Source of the DNA: Pseudoalteromonas aurantia 208
GTDB lineage: Bacteria; Pseudomonadota; Gammaproteobacteria; Enterobacterales; Alteromonadaceae
Assembly (NCBI RefSeq): GCF_014858725.1
Contig: NZ_AQGV01000014.1
Span: 62,001 to 126,000, forward strand
DNA length: 64,000 nt
Direction of reading: 5' to 3'
Made by a program: the position numbers and the translations under genes. Every line of letters begins with the position of its first letter. Position 1 is the first letter of the stretch. The notes beneath the pieces are model-generated. The model worked only from the letters and a program-made list of their open reading frames with translations, searched no databases and was not told where the DNA came from. Of this stretch, positions 54,818 through 64,000 are shown piece after piece.

Positions 54818-55442
54818 TTATTTTTTCTAAAAATGCCGCGCGCTGCCCTGAACTTGCTTGTTGCCACCAAAAATCGAGCATCGTTGCCGCATCAGGGTGA
54901 GAAACGCCCTGCACCGGCTTTTGCGAACCCAATGATGGCGTAGTCAGTCTGGCTTTGGGTTGTGGTTGAGTAGACGCAGCACTTTTTTTGTCATGACTAT
55001 GTTGTGCAGGCATTGCGGCTATCATGCTTGACTGCGCTAAGCCATTGAGCTTCACCGCAAGCTGTGTTTTCGCATGCGGAGTAACAATGCGCACGACAGG
55101 GTTTTTAGCAAATATTTTTGCGGCATCAACGTCTTCAGCCCGCTCAAATGTGACCTGATATACCCCTTGTTCTGTTATATTCAATTCTATCCAGAATGCG
55201 TCTGAGTCCACCACTTCGTGTTCATCATAATCAAGCTCATATAAATCACTATATTGAAGCTTCAGTGCATATTGTCCTGGTGCCAGTTCTAATTCCGTAA
55301 CCTTACTAAACAATGAGTGTTCGATAACATCATTATTAACCTGTAGCGGCAGTAGCTCCTCATTGAACTGAATGGTTGCTGCATGGCCATCTTTTAAAAA
55401 AGTGGAAAAAAGTAAGATGCATACGTAGCTTTTTATTCTCAT
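54804..55442 (-). CDS. DUF2057 (YccT-like) family exported protein
   Basis: 212 residues with a signal peptide (SYVCILLFSTFLKDGHA). The beta-rich N-terminal part (IQFNEELLPLQVNN, LELAPGQYALKLQYSDLYEL) and the C-terminal MLDFWWQQASSGQRAAFLEKI are the family signatures. A low-complexity His/Ser/Gln/Pro linker at roughly residues 140-185 separates them. The function is not established; some relatives affect curli formation. It probably acts in the periplasm. Confidence 0.8.
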   Translation of the reverse strand: MRIKSYVCILLFSTFLKDGHAATIQFNEELLPLQVNNDVIEHSLFSKVTELELAPGQYALKLQYSDLYELDYDEHEVVDSDAFWIELNITEQGVYQVTFERAEDVDAAKIFAKNPVVRIVTPHAKTQLAVKLNGLAQSSMIAAMPAQHSHDKKSAASTQPQPKARLTTPSLGSQKPVQGVSHPDAATMLDFWWQQASSGQRAAFLEKIKKGQ

Positions 55443-55575
55443 ATCACGGTTTCCTTATTTACGTATATTTACAGTTGGCTATTTGACAGTTTGCCTAAAC
55501 TTTGTCATTAGTGTACACCGTAATTTTTAAATTCTCTGCTAAGTCACGAATAACACATTTTATTAAGGATTATCA

Positions 55576-55947
55576 ATGAGCAATAATACTATTTTTGACA
55601 AAATTATTAACAAGGAAATTCCAGCCGATATTTTATATGAAGATGAATACACGTTGGCATTTAGAGATATCAATCCGCAAGCGCCATTTCATGTACTTGT
55701 AATTCCAAAAGCGAAAATTGCAACAATCAACGATGTCACTGAACAAAATTCACACTTAGTCGGCCATTTATATGTCGTAGCTGCTAAACTAGCTAAGGAA
55801 CATGGGTTTGCCGAAGACGGATATCGTGTCGTCATGAACTGCAACGAAGATGGTGGACAAAGCGTATACCACATTCATTTACATGTCTTGGCAGGTAAAG
55901 CTTTGGGGTGGCCACCATACACAAATACGAAAAAAGAACTACTTTAA
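55576..55947 (+). CDS. hinT: HIT-family nucleotide-binding protein (HinT-like)
   Basis: 123 residues with the histidine triad YHIHLHVLAGK near the C-terminus and the N-terminal FDKIINKEIPADILYEDE of the HinT/PKCI branch. These cytosolic dimers hydrolyse nucleoside phosphoramidates such as AMP-lysine. The ATG has an AAGGA site upstream. The gene is single. Confidence 0.94.
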   Translation: MSNNTIFDKIINKEIPADILYEDEYTLAFRDINPQAPFHVLVIPKAKIATINDVTEQNSHLVGHLYVVAAKLAKEHGFAEDGYRVVMNCNEDGGQSVYHIHLHVLAGKALGWPPYTNTKKELL

Positions 55948-56164
55948 AATATTCCCTGTTAAGGAATGTAAACAAGTAAGTTATTATTTCGAAAACATGA
56001 AAAGCCAGCTATATCATAAAGTTATAGTTTGAGTGATGTAATTCATTTGTATTCATAGCGTTATATGTCGATTACATATAGCAAAACTATCTATCGCTTG
56101 ATGAAAATTCTAATACAAAAGGTCTGAGTCACGTGTTAGCATTGAATCATCAGTTGGAATAAGA

Positions 56165-56833
56165 GTGTTACCAAAAATGAGCAGTTCTGCCTTTTTGTTA
56201 TTAGATAAAGAGCCTATTAACACCATAGGAATTAACGTTTTACAGCCATTGCTTAAAACGCAAGGACTAGATGTAACCACAGGTACCGATATAGCAGATG
56301 TGCCTGAAGGTACACGCCTATTATTTATAGAAACCGCAACCAATGATGCTTGGAATAAATTAAAAGAACAATTAGTCAGGCTGAAAGTAAGTTGCGATAT
56401 CATACTATTTAACTTGGACGAGAATCCTGAACTTGCCAATCGTGCATTACTAAGTGGGATCCGTGGTGTTTTTTATACCACTGATAACGCAGATGTATTA
56501 ATGAAAGGTATTCGCCTCCTAATGGAAGACCAGCTTTGGTATCGCCGCGAGATCATGTGTAATGCGCTTAATCGTATGTTACAGTTTAACAAAGATGCAC
56601 TGCACAAGTTAACTGAAGGTGATATTGAGCCCGTTAAACTCACCAAACGCGAAAAAGCAATTATTTCATTGATGAGTAAGGGGGCTAAAAATAAAGAGAT
56701 AGCTGAAGATCTCAATATCAGTCCGCACACCGTTAAGACACATTTATATAGCGCTTTTAGAAAAACCAAGTGCCGCAACCGTATTGAGTTACTCTCTTGG
56801 GCTCAGCAAAATATACCTGATGAAATTCGCTAA
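56165..56833 (+). CDS. LuxR-family transcriptional regulator (CsgD-like)
   Basis: 222 residues. The N-terminal half has a receiver-like fold but lacks the clear acidic pocket and phospho-acceptor pattern of a true receiver. The C-terminal LuxR helix-turn-helix (LTKREKAIISLMSKGAKNKEIAEDLNISPHTVKTHLYSAFRKT) is complete. The arrangement resembles CsgD-type biofilm regulators. The GTG at 56165 has GGAA 5 bp upstream; an ATG at 56177 is the alternative. A terminator separates it from the hybrid kinase that follows. Confidence 0.85.
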   Translation: MLPKMSSSAFLLLDKEPINTIGINVLQPLLKTQGLDVTTGTDIADVPEGTRLLFIETATNDAWNKLKEQLVRLKVSCDIILFNLDENPELANRALLSGIRGVFYTTDNADVLMKGIRLLMEDQLWYRREIMCNALNRMLQFNKDALHKLTEGDIEPVKLTKREKAIISLMSKGAKNKEIAEDLNISPHTVKTHLYSAFRKTKCRNRIELLSWAQQNIPDEIR

Positions 56834-56850
56834 ATACGAGTGTTAAAATT

Positions 56851-56876
56851 ACAGCCGCTATATGCGGCTGTTTTTG
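56851..56876 (+). terminator. Terminator of the LuxR-family gene
   Basis: ACAGCCGC and GCGGCTGT pair around a 5-nt loop, followed by TTTTTGTTT. Confidence 0.92.
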
Positions 56877-56939
56877 TTTCTTTACTCCGCCCCGTACAGT
56901 CTCTATCCTTAACCACAAACCTTCAAAACAATAACAAGA

Positions 56940-59099
56940 ATGTTCGACCCTAAAACACTGTATTTTACTAGTGCCATAATGATGGCCATGATGACCCTAC
57001 TTAATTTTTTGACTTGGCGGACGAATAAAAGTACACCAGGCACCTTGCTGTACATATTTTATCCCATGGTTTTATTTGCCGCCATAATTGGGTTTTTTAT
57101 CCATAGCGATATCGAGTCATGGCAAACCATCGGCCTCGCTAATACGCTCTTATTTGCCGCATCCATTATTCACTGCCTCGCCATCTGTCAGTTTCTGAAC
57201 TATAAAGGCTGGGAGCTAAGACTATTTCTTATCGTCACAGCCTTTTTACTTGCCGCACTCGTGTACTTTAGTGCCGTGGATGATGATTTACGCTGTCGTA
57301 TCTTCGTGTCTGACCTGCAGCATATTTGCGAAGCAATCTTCTTATTATATCTATTCTTGCGTTTTGCTCGCCCACTTTATCCCAATGGTACTATTGTATA
57401 CGGTATCGTACTAACGCTAGTTTTAAGCGCTTTTTTAGCCCGTACTGTATTGATGGGAGAGGTCACTACTTTTACACTTCTTGAAGACAATTGGTTTGTT
57501 ATTACGTTGTTTGTTAACGGGGTATTAGCCCCTATTTTTTATGCCACTGGCATGGCCCTTTTATGTAATGAACGCCGTGAAGATCACTTAAATCAGCTTA
57601 CTGAAAAAGCCAAAAAAGATCTCGAGATCAGAGGGCTATTTCTGTCCACTATCAGTCATGAGATCCGCACACCGCTCAATGGGATTTTAGGCAGTGCTCA
57701 ATTGGTTTTAAACCGAACCACAAACCACCGTAACAAAGCGTACTGCGAAGCCATCGTCAATTCAGCAGCATCTCTCAACTTACTCATTGATAAAGTGCTC
57801 GATTACGCAAGTTTAGATCAAAGTGATGAGTCCCTTTACGAAGAAGATGTTGAACTCAAAAGTTGGCTCAATAATCTCTGTTTATTATTAAGCCCATTAG
57901 CCGAACAAAAGAAACTCAGCTTTGAGCTCATTTACGAGCTTCCTGAACAAGCTTGCTATTATTGCGATCAACAAAAACTCCGCCAAATAATTATAAACTT
58001 AGTAGGTAATGCCATTAAATTTACCGATAAAGGGTGTGTCAAAATCCGTGTAGAGTTGCTTGAAGAAGCGCATATGTCGCATATTGTTCGCTTTAGCGTG
58101 ATAGATTCAGGGCCAGGTATTGATGAAGAAGACATTAGTAAATTAACCGAACCCTATGTGCAAAGTAGCGCCGGTAAAATCAAAGGTGGTACAGGGTTAG
58201 GGTTAGCAATAACCAGTCGATTATTAGATAGACTCGACAGTAAACTCGATATTCTCAGTGAACTCAATAAAGGCAGCTCTTTTAGCTTTGATATACCTTT
58301 AACCGTCGGCGAACTTAGCCTCGTTGAACAACGCCACCATAATACAGATTGCATTACAGGTCTAAACATACTTTTGGTAGAAGATTTAGACTTGAATCAG
58401 AAGATTGCCATTGAGTTTATGGCAACTGACGAGCATAAGGTAAAGCTCGCAACCGATGGCGCCAGCGCGATTGAGTTACTAACACAACATCAATTTGATG
58501 TGGTGTTGCTTGATATGAACTTACCCGATTTCACTGGCCAAGAGGTACTCCGTCGACTACAAACCATTGAGCACAAAAACCAACGCACTCCGTTCCTTGC
58601 TTTCACGGCCAGTTTAAGTCCTGATGAAGTAAAAGAGTATTTAGCGCTTGGAATAAAAGACATTGTCGGCAAACCCATTAAGCAGGAAAAACTGCGACAA
58701 AAATTAAACGACTCACAGTCTGCACAGAAACCGAGTATGAGTGTGGAACTCACCGATACACTTTATGATGAAACGGCGGTTAGTTCACTAAAAAGTAGTT
58801 TTAGCGACGACGAAGTCTCTTCTATCTATAATGAATTTGTGCTGTCTGCGCGAAATAAGCTCATACATATTCAACAAATGCTTTCACAAGATAGTGAACA
58901 ATGCATACGGTTACTTCATCGACAATCAAGTACCGCAATGCAACTTGGGTTTAATCGATACGGTTTACTGTTAAAGAAAATTGAACGACGTTTACTCGAA
59001 AAAAAATCAAGTGATACCGAGCTTACTCAAGCAATGGCATTATGGCAGCAGAGTTTAGAAGCGTACCTTGATTTTGTAAGAAGAAATACCTTGAACTAA
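56940..59099 (+). CDS. Membrane hybrid histidine kinase with receiver and Hpt-like domain
   Basis: 719 residues. Seven hydrophobic segments occupy about residues 1-210. A HisKA domain follows with its His in STISHEIRTPLNGILG. Then come the ATPase domain (NLVGNAIKFTDKG, GTGLGLAI), a receiver domain (LLVEDLDLNQK, phospho-acceptor Asp in VVLLDMNLPD, GKPIKQEKL), and a C-terminal helical Hpt-like domain in which LLHRQSSTAMQLGF resembles the HxLKGSS phospho-transfer motif but is diverged. The signal sensed is unknown. No separate response regulator follows, so phosphate may pass to the LuxR-type neighbour or elsewhere. Confidence 0.9.
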   Translation: MFDPKTLYFTSAIMMAMMTLLNFLTWRTNKSTPGTLLYIFYPMVLFAAIIGFFIHSDIESWQTIGLANTLLFAASIIHCLAICQFLNYKGWELRLFLIVTAFLLAALVYFSAVDDDLRCRIFVSDLQHICEAIFLLYLFLRFARPLYPNGTIVYGIVLTLVLSAFLARTVLMGEVTTFTLLEDNWFVITLFVNGVLAPIFYATGMALLCNERREDHLNQLTEKAKKDLEIRGLFLSTISHEIRTPLNGILGSAQLVLNRTTNHRNKAYCEAIVNSAASLNLLIDKVLDYASLDQSDESLYEEDVELKSWLNNLCLLLSPLAEQKKLSFELIYELPEQACYYCDQQKLRQIIINLVGNAIKFTDKGCVKIRVELLEEAHMSHIVRFSVIDSGPGIDEEDISKLTEPYVQSSAGKIKGGTGLGLAITSRLLDRLDSKLDILSELNKGSSFSFDIPLTVGELSLVEQRHHNTDCITGLNILLVEDLDLNQKIAIEFMATDEHKVKLATDGASAIELLTQHQFDVVLLDMNLPDFTGQEVLRRLQTIEHKNQRTPFLAFTASLSPDEVKEYLALGIKDIVGKPIKQEKLRQKLNDSQSAQKPSMSVELTDTLYDETAVSSLKSSFSDDEVSSIYNEFVLSARNKLIHIQQMLSQDSEQCIRLLHRQSSTAMQLGFNRYGLLLKKIERRLLEKKSSDTELTQAMALWQQSLEAYLDFVRRNTLN

Positions 59100-59275
59100 T
59101 TTGTAGCGACTAACATAACTATGGCAATACGCATGATTTACCCGCTGTTTAACGGTATTTTCTCACCGTTTATCGCGCATAATCGACATAACCGCCAAAT
59201 TTAGTCATTCTCACTACTATTAAAGGTTTAATGCTGCGTATTAAACCCACCAATAACGATAATATGGAATTCACA

Positions 59276-62200
59276 ATGGCATTTTTCAAAAAACCACTGA
59301 CGGCCGCAATCAGTCTCGCGATTCTAGGCACAAGCCTACCGAGTTTAGCGGATACCACAAATACTGCCGCCCCAGCAGCACAAGAACGTAAAACAGATAC
59401 TTGGGATGTGTTAAATACACCGGGCGAAAAGCAAACAATCACCATTGACACCAATCAAACCACATGGAGCAACTTAGATGTTAGCCCTGATGGTAAGCAC
59501 ATTGTCTTTGATATGCTCGGTGATATATACATCATGCCTATCAGCGGTGGGAAAGCAACCTCCGTAACGAATGATATGGGGTGGAATATCCAACCTAAAT
59601 TCTCTCCAGATGGCAGCAAGATTGCTTTTATTTCTGACCGTGCAGGTGGCGATAACCTTTGGGTAATGGATATCAATGGCGAGAATAAGCGACAAGTATC
59701 AAAAGAAACGAATAATATCGTTCACAACCCAGCATGGGCACCTGACGGACAATATATTGCCGTAAAGCAAGGTCAAGTGACAGGCCGCACTATCCCAGGT
59801 GGCTCAATTCGTATGTACCATATCAGTGGTGGTAAAGGCGTGATTGTTCGCGAGCGTTTACATGGTGCTAAATCTCAGAAAAATATCGCAGAGCCTGCCT
59901 TCTCAACTGACGGAAAAAAAATATATTACTCTGTTGATGGCACCCCAGGTGTAAGTTGGCAATACAATAAAAATGCACTTGGGACAGTGTTTGAAATCCG
60001 TAGCTGGGATTTAGCAACCGCAGAAGAAGAAACGATTGTCAAAGGCGCAGGGGGAGCCATTCGCCCGACACCAAGCCCTGACGGCAAATCTATTGCGTTC
60101 GTAAAACGTGTTGATGATGGTAAAGCCATGGCGAGTGCGTTATATGTTAAAAATCTGGAATCTGGGATCGAAACAGAAATTTATGCAGGCTTAGACAGAG
60201 ATTTACAAGAAGCAAATGGAGCACATGGTAATACCCCTTCTTTTGCGTATACGCCTGATGGCAAAGCGCTGGTGTTTTGGGCTGGAGGTGTATTTAGAAC
60301 GGTAGATATTCAATCTAAAGAAGCACAGGTCATACCCACTCGAATCGTAGCAGAAAAACAAATTACACCTGCATTACGTTTTGCGGTTGATGTTGCTCCT
60401 GATAGTTTCAAAATAAAAATGGCTCGTTGGTCACAATTATCACCAAATGGTGAAACGGCACTTTTCCAAGCATTAGGTTATCTATACGTCAAAGATATAG
60501 AATCAGGTAAAGTCAGGCGCCTTACAAAACAAACGGATCACTTCGAGTTTTATCCAAGTTACTCACGCGATGGTCAATCGATTGTATACACCGCATGGGA
60601 TGATAAAACGCTAGGTTCTATTCGCGTTGTTTCAGCGAAAGGCGGAAAAGGTAAAGTAATAACCAAGCAACCAGGACATTATATTTCACCGAGCTTTTCG
60701 CCTGACGGCAAGCATATTTTATATAAGAAAGTAACCGGTGGTTACCTTTTAAATGGTGACTGGTCTATGTCGCCTGGAATTTACCTTATTCCAAGTAAAG
60801 GCGGTAAAGCAAAACGCGTTGTTAAATCCGGTGATAACCCACACTTTGGTGCTGAGTCAGACCGTATTTTCTTCTCTGTTGCAGGTGATACTGACCGAGA
60901 ACTCAAAAGTGTTAACCTCAATGGGCAAAAAGAGCGCAGCCATTTTAAAGGCGATTACATTTTCGATTTTAAAGTTTCTCCAAATGGCCAATATGTTGCC
61001 TTTATTGAACACTTTAATACCTTTGTTGCTCCATTCACCAGCACGGGTAAAACCCTATCTATTAACAAAGGAACCAAATCTTTCCCTGTTAAGCAGGTGT
61101 CTAAGTACTCCGGCGATTACCTAAATTGGATAAGTGACAGTAGCGCGCTTACTTGGGCATTCGGCCCAAATTTATATCAGAGAAAACTCACTGATACTTT
61201 CGCATTCTTAACGGGCGAAGACATAAAAGCCAAAGAATTAACGGCCCAAGGTATTGATCTCAGTTTTACACAAAAAGCAGATAAACCTCAGGGTACACTG
61301 GCACTCGTCGGCGGTACCATAGTCACGATGCGTGATGCAGATAAACAGCAGGAAATCATCGAAAATGGGGTTGTTGTTATCAAAGAGAACCGCATTGTTG
61401 CGGTCGGTAAGCAAGGTGACGTCATGATTCCAAGCGGTGCAAAAACCCTGGATATCACTGGTAAAACGGTTGTCCCTGGACTCGTCGATGCCCATGCCCA
61501 TGGCAGTTACGGAAGCCATGACTTGCAGCCAAAACAGAACTGGAATCAATACTCAAACTTGAGCTTCGGTGTCACAACGATTCACGACCCTTCCAATAAT
61601 TCATCTGAAGTATTCTCAATGGCTGAGCTGGCCAAAGCAGGTAAAACACTTGCCCCACGTATTTACTCTGTAGGCAGAATTCTTTATGCCGGTAATGCGC
61701 CTGGGTATAAAACGCCAATTAGCAACTTAGAAGAAGCGGAGTTCCATGTGAAGCGCTTAAAAGATGCCGGGGCTATCTCAGTGAAAAGCTACAACCACCC
61801 TCGCCGTGAAACGCGTCAGCAAGTGCTTGAAGCCGCTAAGAACATGGAAATTATGGTTGTGCCTGAAGGGGGATCTAAGTTTCAGCACAATATGAATATG
61901 ATTGTGGATGGGCATACCGGTGTAGAACACGCTTTACCTATTCCTCATATTTATTCTGATATTGAACAAATGTGGGGGCAAACAGATGTTGGCTTTACAC
62001 CCACTTTTGTGGTGGCTTATGGCGGAATTAAAGGGGAAGACTACTTCTACGAACATACTAATGTATGGGAAAATGAGCGCTTAATGAGCTTCGTACCGGA
62101 TTATATTGTCAGACCTCGGTCTATTCGACCGGGCCAAGCGCCAGAAAGATTATATAACCACATACTAACAGCTGAAGTTGCTAAGCAATTGCGTGACGAA

Positions 62201-62614
62201 GGTGTCACCGTTCATATTGGTGCTCACGGCCAGCGTGAAGGTTTAGCTGCGCATTGGGAACTTTGGTCAATGGCCCAAGGCGGTTTCACCGCTTGGGAAG
62301 CGCTACGAAGTGGTACCATTGATGGTGCAAAATACCTTGGTATGGATCATGACATTGGGACTATCGAAAAAGGCAAACTTGCCGACTTAGCTATCATCGA
62401 GGGAGATGTGTTAAACGATATTCGTCAATCAGAAAACGTGGCATATACGGTTATCAATGGGCGTATTTATGATTCGGCAACGATGAATGAAGTCGGTAAC
62501 TACGATACTAAACGCGCACCGTTTTTCTTTGAAGGAGGCACTAAAACACAGATGCATCCTGCCACACAAATGTACATGGAAGAAAAAGCACACAAGTATC
62601 ATTGGAAACACTAA
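59276..62614 (+). CDS. Exported amidohydrolase with N-terminal beta-propeller (PD40/TolB-like)
   Basis: 1112 residues from the ATG at 59276, which gives a clean signal peptide (MAFFKKPLTAAISLAILGTS, cleavage near SLA-DT); in-frame ATGs at 59231 and 59264 are alternatives. Roughly residues 60-670 carry repeated S-P-D-G-K blades like those of TolB and prolyl oligopeptidases. From about residue 690 a metal-dependent amidohydrolase starts (GKTVVPGLVDAHAHGSYG, with HxH metal ligands, later EHALPIPH and IGAHGQREG). Such proteins are probably dipeptidases or cyclic-imide hydrolases. The substrate is unknown. Confidence 0.9.
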   Translation: MAFFKKPLTAAISLAILGTSLPSLADTTNTAAPAAQERKTDTWDVLNTPGEKQTITIDTNQTTWSNLDVSPDGKHIVFDMLGDIYIMPISGGKATSVTNDMGWNIQPKFSPDGSKIAFISDRAGGDNLWVMDINGENKRQVSKETNNIVHNPAWAPDGQYIAVKQGQVTGRTIPGGSIRMYHISGGKGVIVRERLHGAKSQKNIAEPAFSTDGKKIYYSVDGTPGVSWQYNKNALGTVFEIRSWDLATAEEETIVKGAGGAIRPTPSPDGKSIAFVKRVDDGKAMASALYVKNLESGIETEIYAGLDRDLQEANGAHGNTPSFAYTPDGKALVFWAGGVFRTVDIQSKEAQVIPTRIVAEKQITPALRFAVDVAPDSFKIKMARWSQLSPNGETALFQALGYLYVKDIESGKVRRLTKQTDHFEFYPSYSRDGQSIVYTAWDDKTLGSIRVVSAKGGKGKVITKQPGHYISPSFSPDGKHILYKKVTGGYLLNGDWSMSPGIYLIPSKGGKAKRVVKSGDNPHFGAESDRIFFSVAGDTDRELKSVNLNGQKERSHFKGDYIFDFKVSPNGQYVAFIEHFNTFVAPFTSTGKTLSINKGTKSFPVKQVSKYSGDYLNWISDSSALTWAFGPNLYQRKLTDTFAFLTGEDIKAKELTAQGIDLSFTQKADKPQGTLALVGGTIVTMRDADKQQEIIENGVVVIKENRIVAVGKQGDVMIPSGAKTLDITGKTVVPGLVDAHAHGSYGSHDLQPKQNWNQYSNLSFGVTTIHDPSNNSSEVFSMAELAKAGKTLAPRIYSVGRILYAGNAPGYKTPISNLEEAEFHVKRLKDAGAISVKSYNHPRRETRQQVLEAAKNMEIMVVPEGGSKFQHNMNMIVDGHTGVEHALPIPHIYSDIEQMWGQTDVGFTPTFVVAYGGIKGEDYFYEHTNVWENERLMSFVPDYIVRPRSIRPGQAPERLYNHILTAEVAKQLRDEGVTVHIGAHGQREGLAAHWELWSMAQGGFTAWEALRSGTIDGAKYLGMDHDIGTIEKGKLADLAIIEGDVLNDIRQSENVAYTVINGRIYDSATMNEVGNYDTKRAPFFFEGGTKTQMHPATQMYMEEKAHKYHWKH

Positions 62615-62632
62615 TTAATTGTTTCTGAAAAT

Positions 62633-62659
62633 AAAAAGCCACCGATTGGTGGCTTTTTT
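62633..62659 (+). terminator. Terminator of the amidohydrolase gene
   Basis: A perfect 11-bp stem (AAAAAGCCACC with GGTGGCTTTTT), a 4-nt loop and a T run. Confidence 0.93.
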
Positions 62660-62800
62660 ATGCGATTTAAAAAGGCCGTTATTTGCGAAATTAGGCACAA
62701 ATTTTGTGTGCTTTCACTAGACGTGAACGAGAACTGTTCTACACTTTGCTGCAAAGATACATTTTGTATCAACAAAAATAACGAGAACAAGGAGTGCACA

Positions 62801-64000
62801 ATGGCCAGTATCAATGCGATTTATCAATCTTTAGACCTGACCAAAAAGCTTATTATTGCATTCTTATTGGTTGCACTTGCTCCCATTGCCGTCGTTATTT
62901 CTATGGCACTATATCACGCCACAGACGCACTTCAGCAACAAGCCTATTCACAACTTGGGGCGGTTGGGGAAATCAAAAAAAGCGCCGTTGAACGCCACTT
63001 TAAAGCCGTAAAAAATAAAATGAGTGCGCTTGCACACAACCCATACGCACAAACCGCAGCCCGTGAATTCATTTATGCGTTTAGTACACTTGATGGCGCC
63101 GTTGTTATTCCTGACTCTTTAACGCAGTTTTACCAGAATGAATTCACGACTAAATTTAATACTGAAAACCCGAGTGCAACGTTACCGAATAACTTAATTG
63201 ATAGTATCAGTGCTGAAGGGCTTATGCTGCAACAACGCTATATTGCAGACAACCCGTTTGCACTTGGCGAAAAATCAAAATTGGTAAAAACCGACCATGA
63301 TGATGACTATGATATGACCCACCAACGTCATCATGAATACTTTTTGAAAGTTGCTGAAATCAATCATTTCTACGATATTTTTATTGTGGATAACGAAACG
63401 GGTAACATCGTCTATTCTGTATACAAAGAACTCGACTTTGCCACATCTCTACTCACAGGGCCTTATGCAAATAGTAACCTTGCTGCTGTATTTCAAAAAG
63501 CCCGCTCGCTGAATACCCCCGAACAATATGCTTTTGTCGACTATCATCAGTACCTCCCTTCGTACAATGCCCCAGCAAGTTTTATTGCCGCACCGCTCAT
63601 CAACCCAGGGCATGCACAATCTACACTCATTTTTCAATTATCAATTGATGCGCTGAATGACATCATGACGGAAAGAGAAGGGCTCGGTGAAAGTGGTGAA
63701 ACTTACTTAGTCGGGCATGATGGATTAATGCGTTCAGATTCCTATTTAGACCCTGAAAATCACTCAGTAATAAACTCATTTAAATACCCAAGTAAAGGCG
63801 CTATAAATACGGAAGGGTTCCAACGCGCCATCGCAGGAGAGCATGGTCAGAAGCTGATCACCGATTACAACGGACAACCTGTTCTTTCCGCTTTCATGCC
63901 CATAGATGTGTTAGGGTCAGACTGGGCATTACTTGCTGAAATAGACAAAGCAGAAGCATTTGATGCCGTTACGCGGTTGCGTAATTTGCTCATAGTCGTG
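62801..64000 (+). CDS. Methyl-accepting chemotaxis protein, N-terminal part
   Basis: The frame is open from the ATG at 62801 (AAGGAG 6 bp upstream) to the window end, 400 codons, so the gene is cut off. A cytoplasmic start (MASINAIYQSLDLTKK) leads into a first membrane helix (LIIAFLLVALAPIAVVISMAL). Then comes a large periplasmic double-Cache sensor domain with the typical GESGETYLVGHDGLMRSDS loop. A second membrane helix begins at the end (NLLIVV). The HAMP and signalling domains lie beyond the window; a sensor kinase or cyclase with the same sensor is possible. Confidence 0.8.
   Translation, partial: MASINAIYQSLDLTKKLIIAFLLVALAPIAVVISMALYHATDALQQQAYSQLGAVGEIKKSAVERHFKAVKNKMSALAHNPYAQTAAREFIYAFSTLDGAVVIPDSLTQFYQNEFTTKFNTENPSATLPNNLIDSISAEGLMLQQRYIADNPFALGEKSKLVKTDHDDDYDMTHQRHHEYFLKVAEINHFYDIFIVDNETGNIVYSVYKELDFATSLLTGPYANSNLAAVFQKARSLNTPEQYAFVDYHQYLPSYNAPASFIAAPLINPGHAQSTLIFQLSIDALNDIMTEREGLGESGETYLVGHDGLMRSDSYLDPENHSVINSFKYPSKGAINTEGFQRAIAGEHGQKLITDYNGQPVLSAFMPIDVLGSDWALLAEIDKAEAFDAVTRLRNLLIVV

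Overview
The window looks like chromosomal DNA of a marine gammaproteobacterium of the Alteromonadales, most like Pseudoalteromonas. The evidence is a moderate-to-low GC composition, the order of the transcription/translation superoperon (tRNA-Trp, secE, nusG, rplKAJL, rpoBC, rpsLG, fusA, tuf, all on the minus strand), two tuf copies, and many TonB, M1-peptidase and propeller-amidohydrolase type proteins. The genus is inferred from gene content, not from a database search.

Region 1 (1-18925) is an accessory, iron-linked biosynthetic locus. A minus-strand operon reads: secreted Ntn acylase (PvdQ/penicillin-acylase type), MbtH-like protein, an NRPS (FAAL-ACP-C-A-PCP), a PKS (KS-AT-KR-ACP, no thioesterase), then an orphan sdhC/sdhD pair. 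At its head lies a divergent ECF sigma factor with a Fur-box-like site on its promoter. At its tail lie an AraC-family regulator, a TonB-dependent receptor with its own Fur-like site, and a formyltransferase. The enzymes predict an N-acylated amino acid extended by one reduced malonyl unit and later deacylated in the periplasm. The SdhC/SdhD pair keeps the quinone-site residues of complex II but has lost the heme-ligand histidines. A resistant or specialised copy of the target of the product is the most attractive explanation. Two unrelated MITE-like elements lie between the receptor and the formyltransferase.

Region 2 (18961-37175) holds a TerB-like protein, a small lipoprotein and the core superoperon ending in tRNA-Trp. 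Recognisable promoters precede rpsL, rplJ and tRNA-Trp, with terminators or attenuators after rpoC, between rplL and rpoB, between nusG and rplK, and after tuf.

Region 3 (37264-48139) separates tRNA-Trp/secE from tufB. It holds deoC, a sulfate activation and siroheme operon (cysG, cysD, cysN, an SLC13-type transporter with RCK_C domains, cysC, cysQ), a TPR lipoprotein, an arylamine N-acetyltransferase with a SoxR/MerR-type promoter, a second copy of the first MITE, and a 56-residue DUF6435-like protein.

Region 4 (48155-54771) holds tufB, nearly identical to the other tuf gene including its terminator, with tRNA-Thr, -Gly, -Tyr and -Thr upstream under one strong stable-RNA promoter. Then come coaX, birA and murB (overlapping genes) and an M1 aminopeptidase.

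Region 5 (54804-64000) holds a DUF2057 protein, a HIT protein, a LuxR-type regulator, a membrane hybrid histidine kinase, a very large propeller-amidohydrolase, and the start of a methyl-accepting chemotaxis protein that runs off the window.
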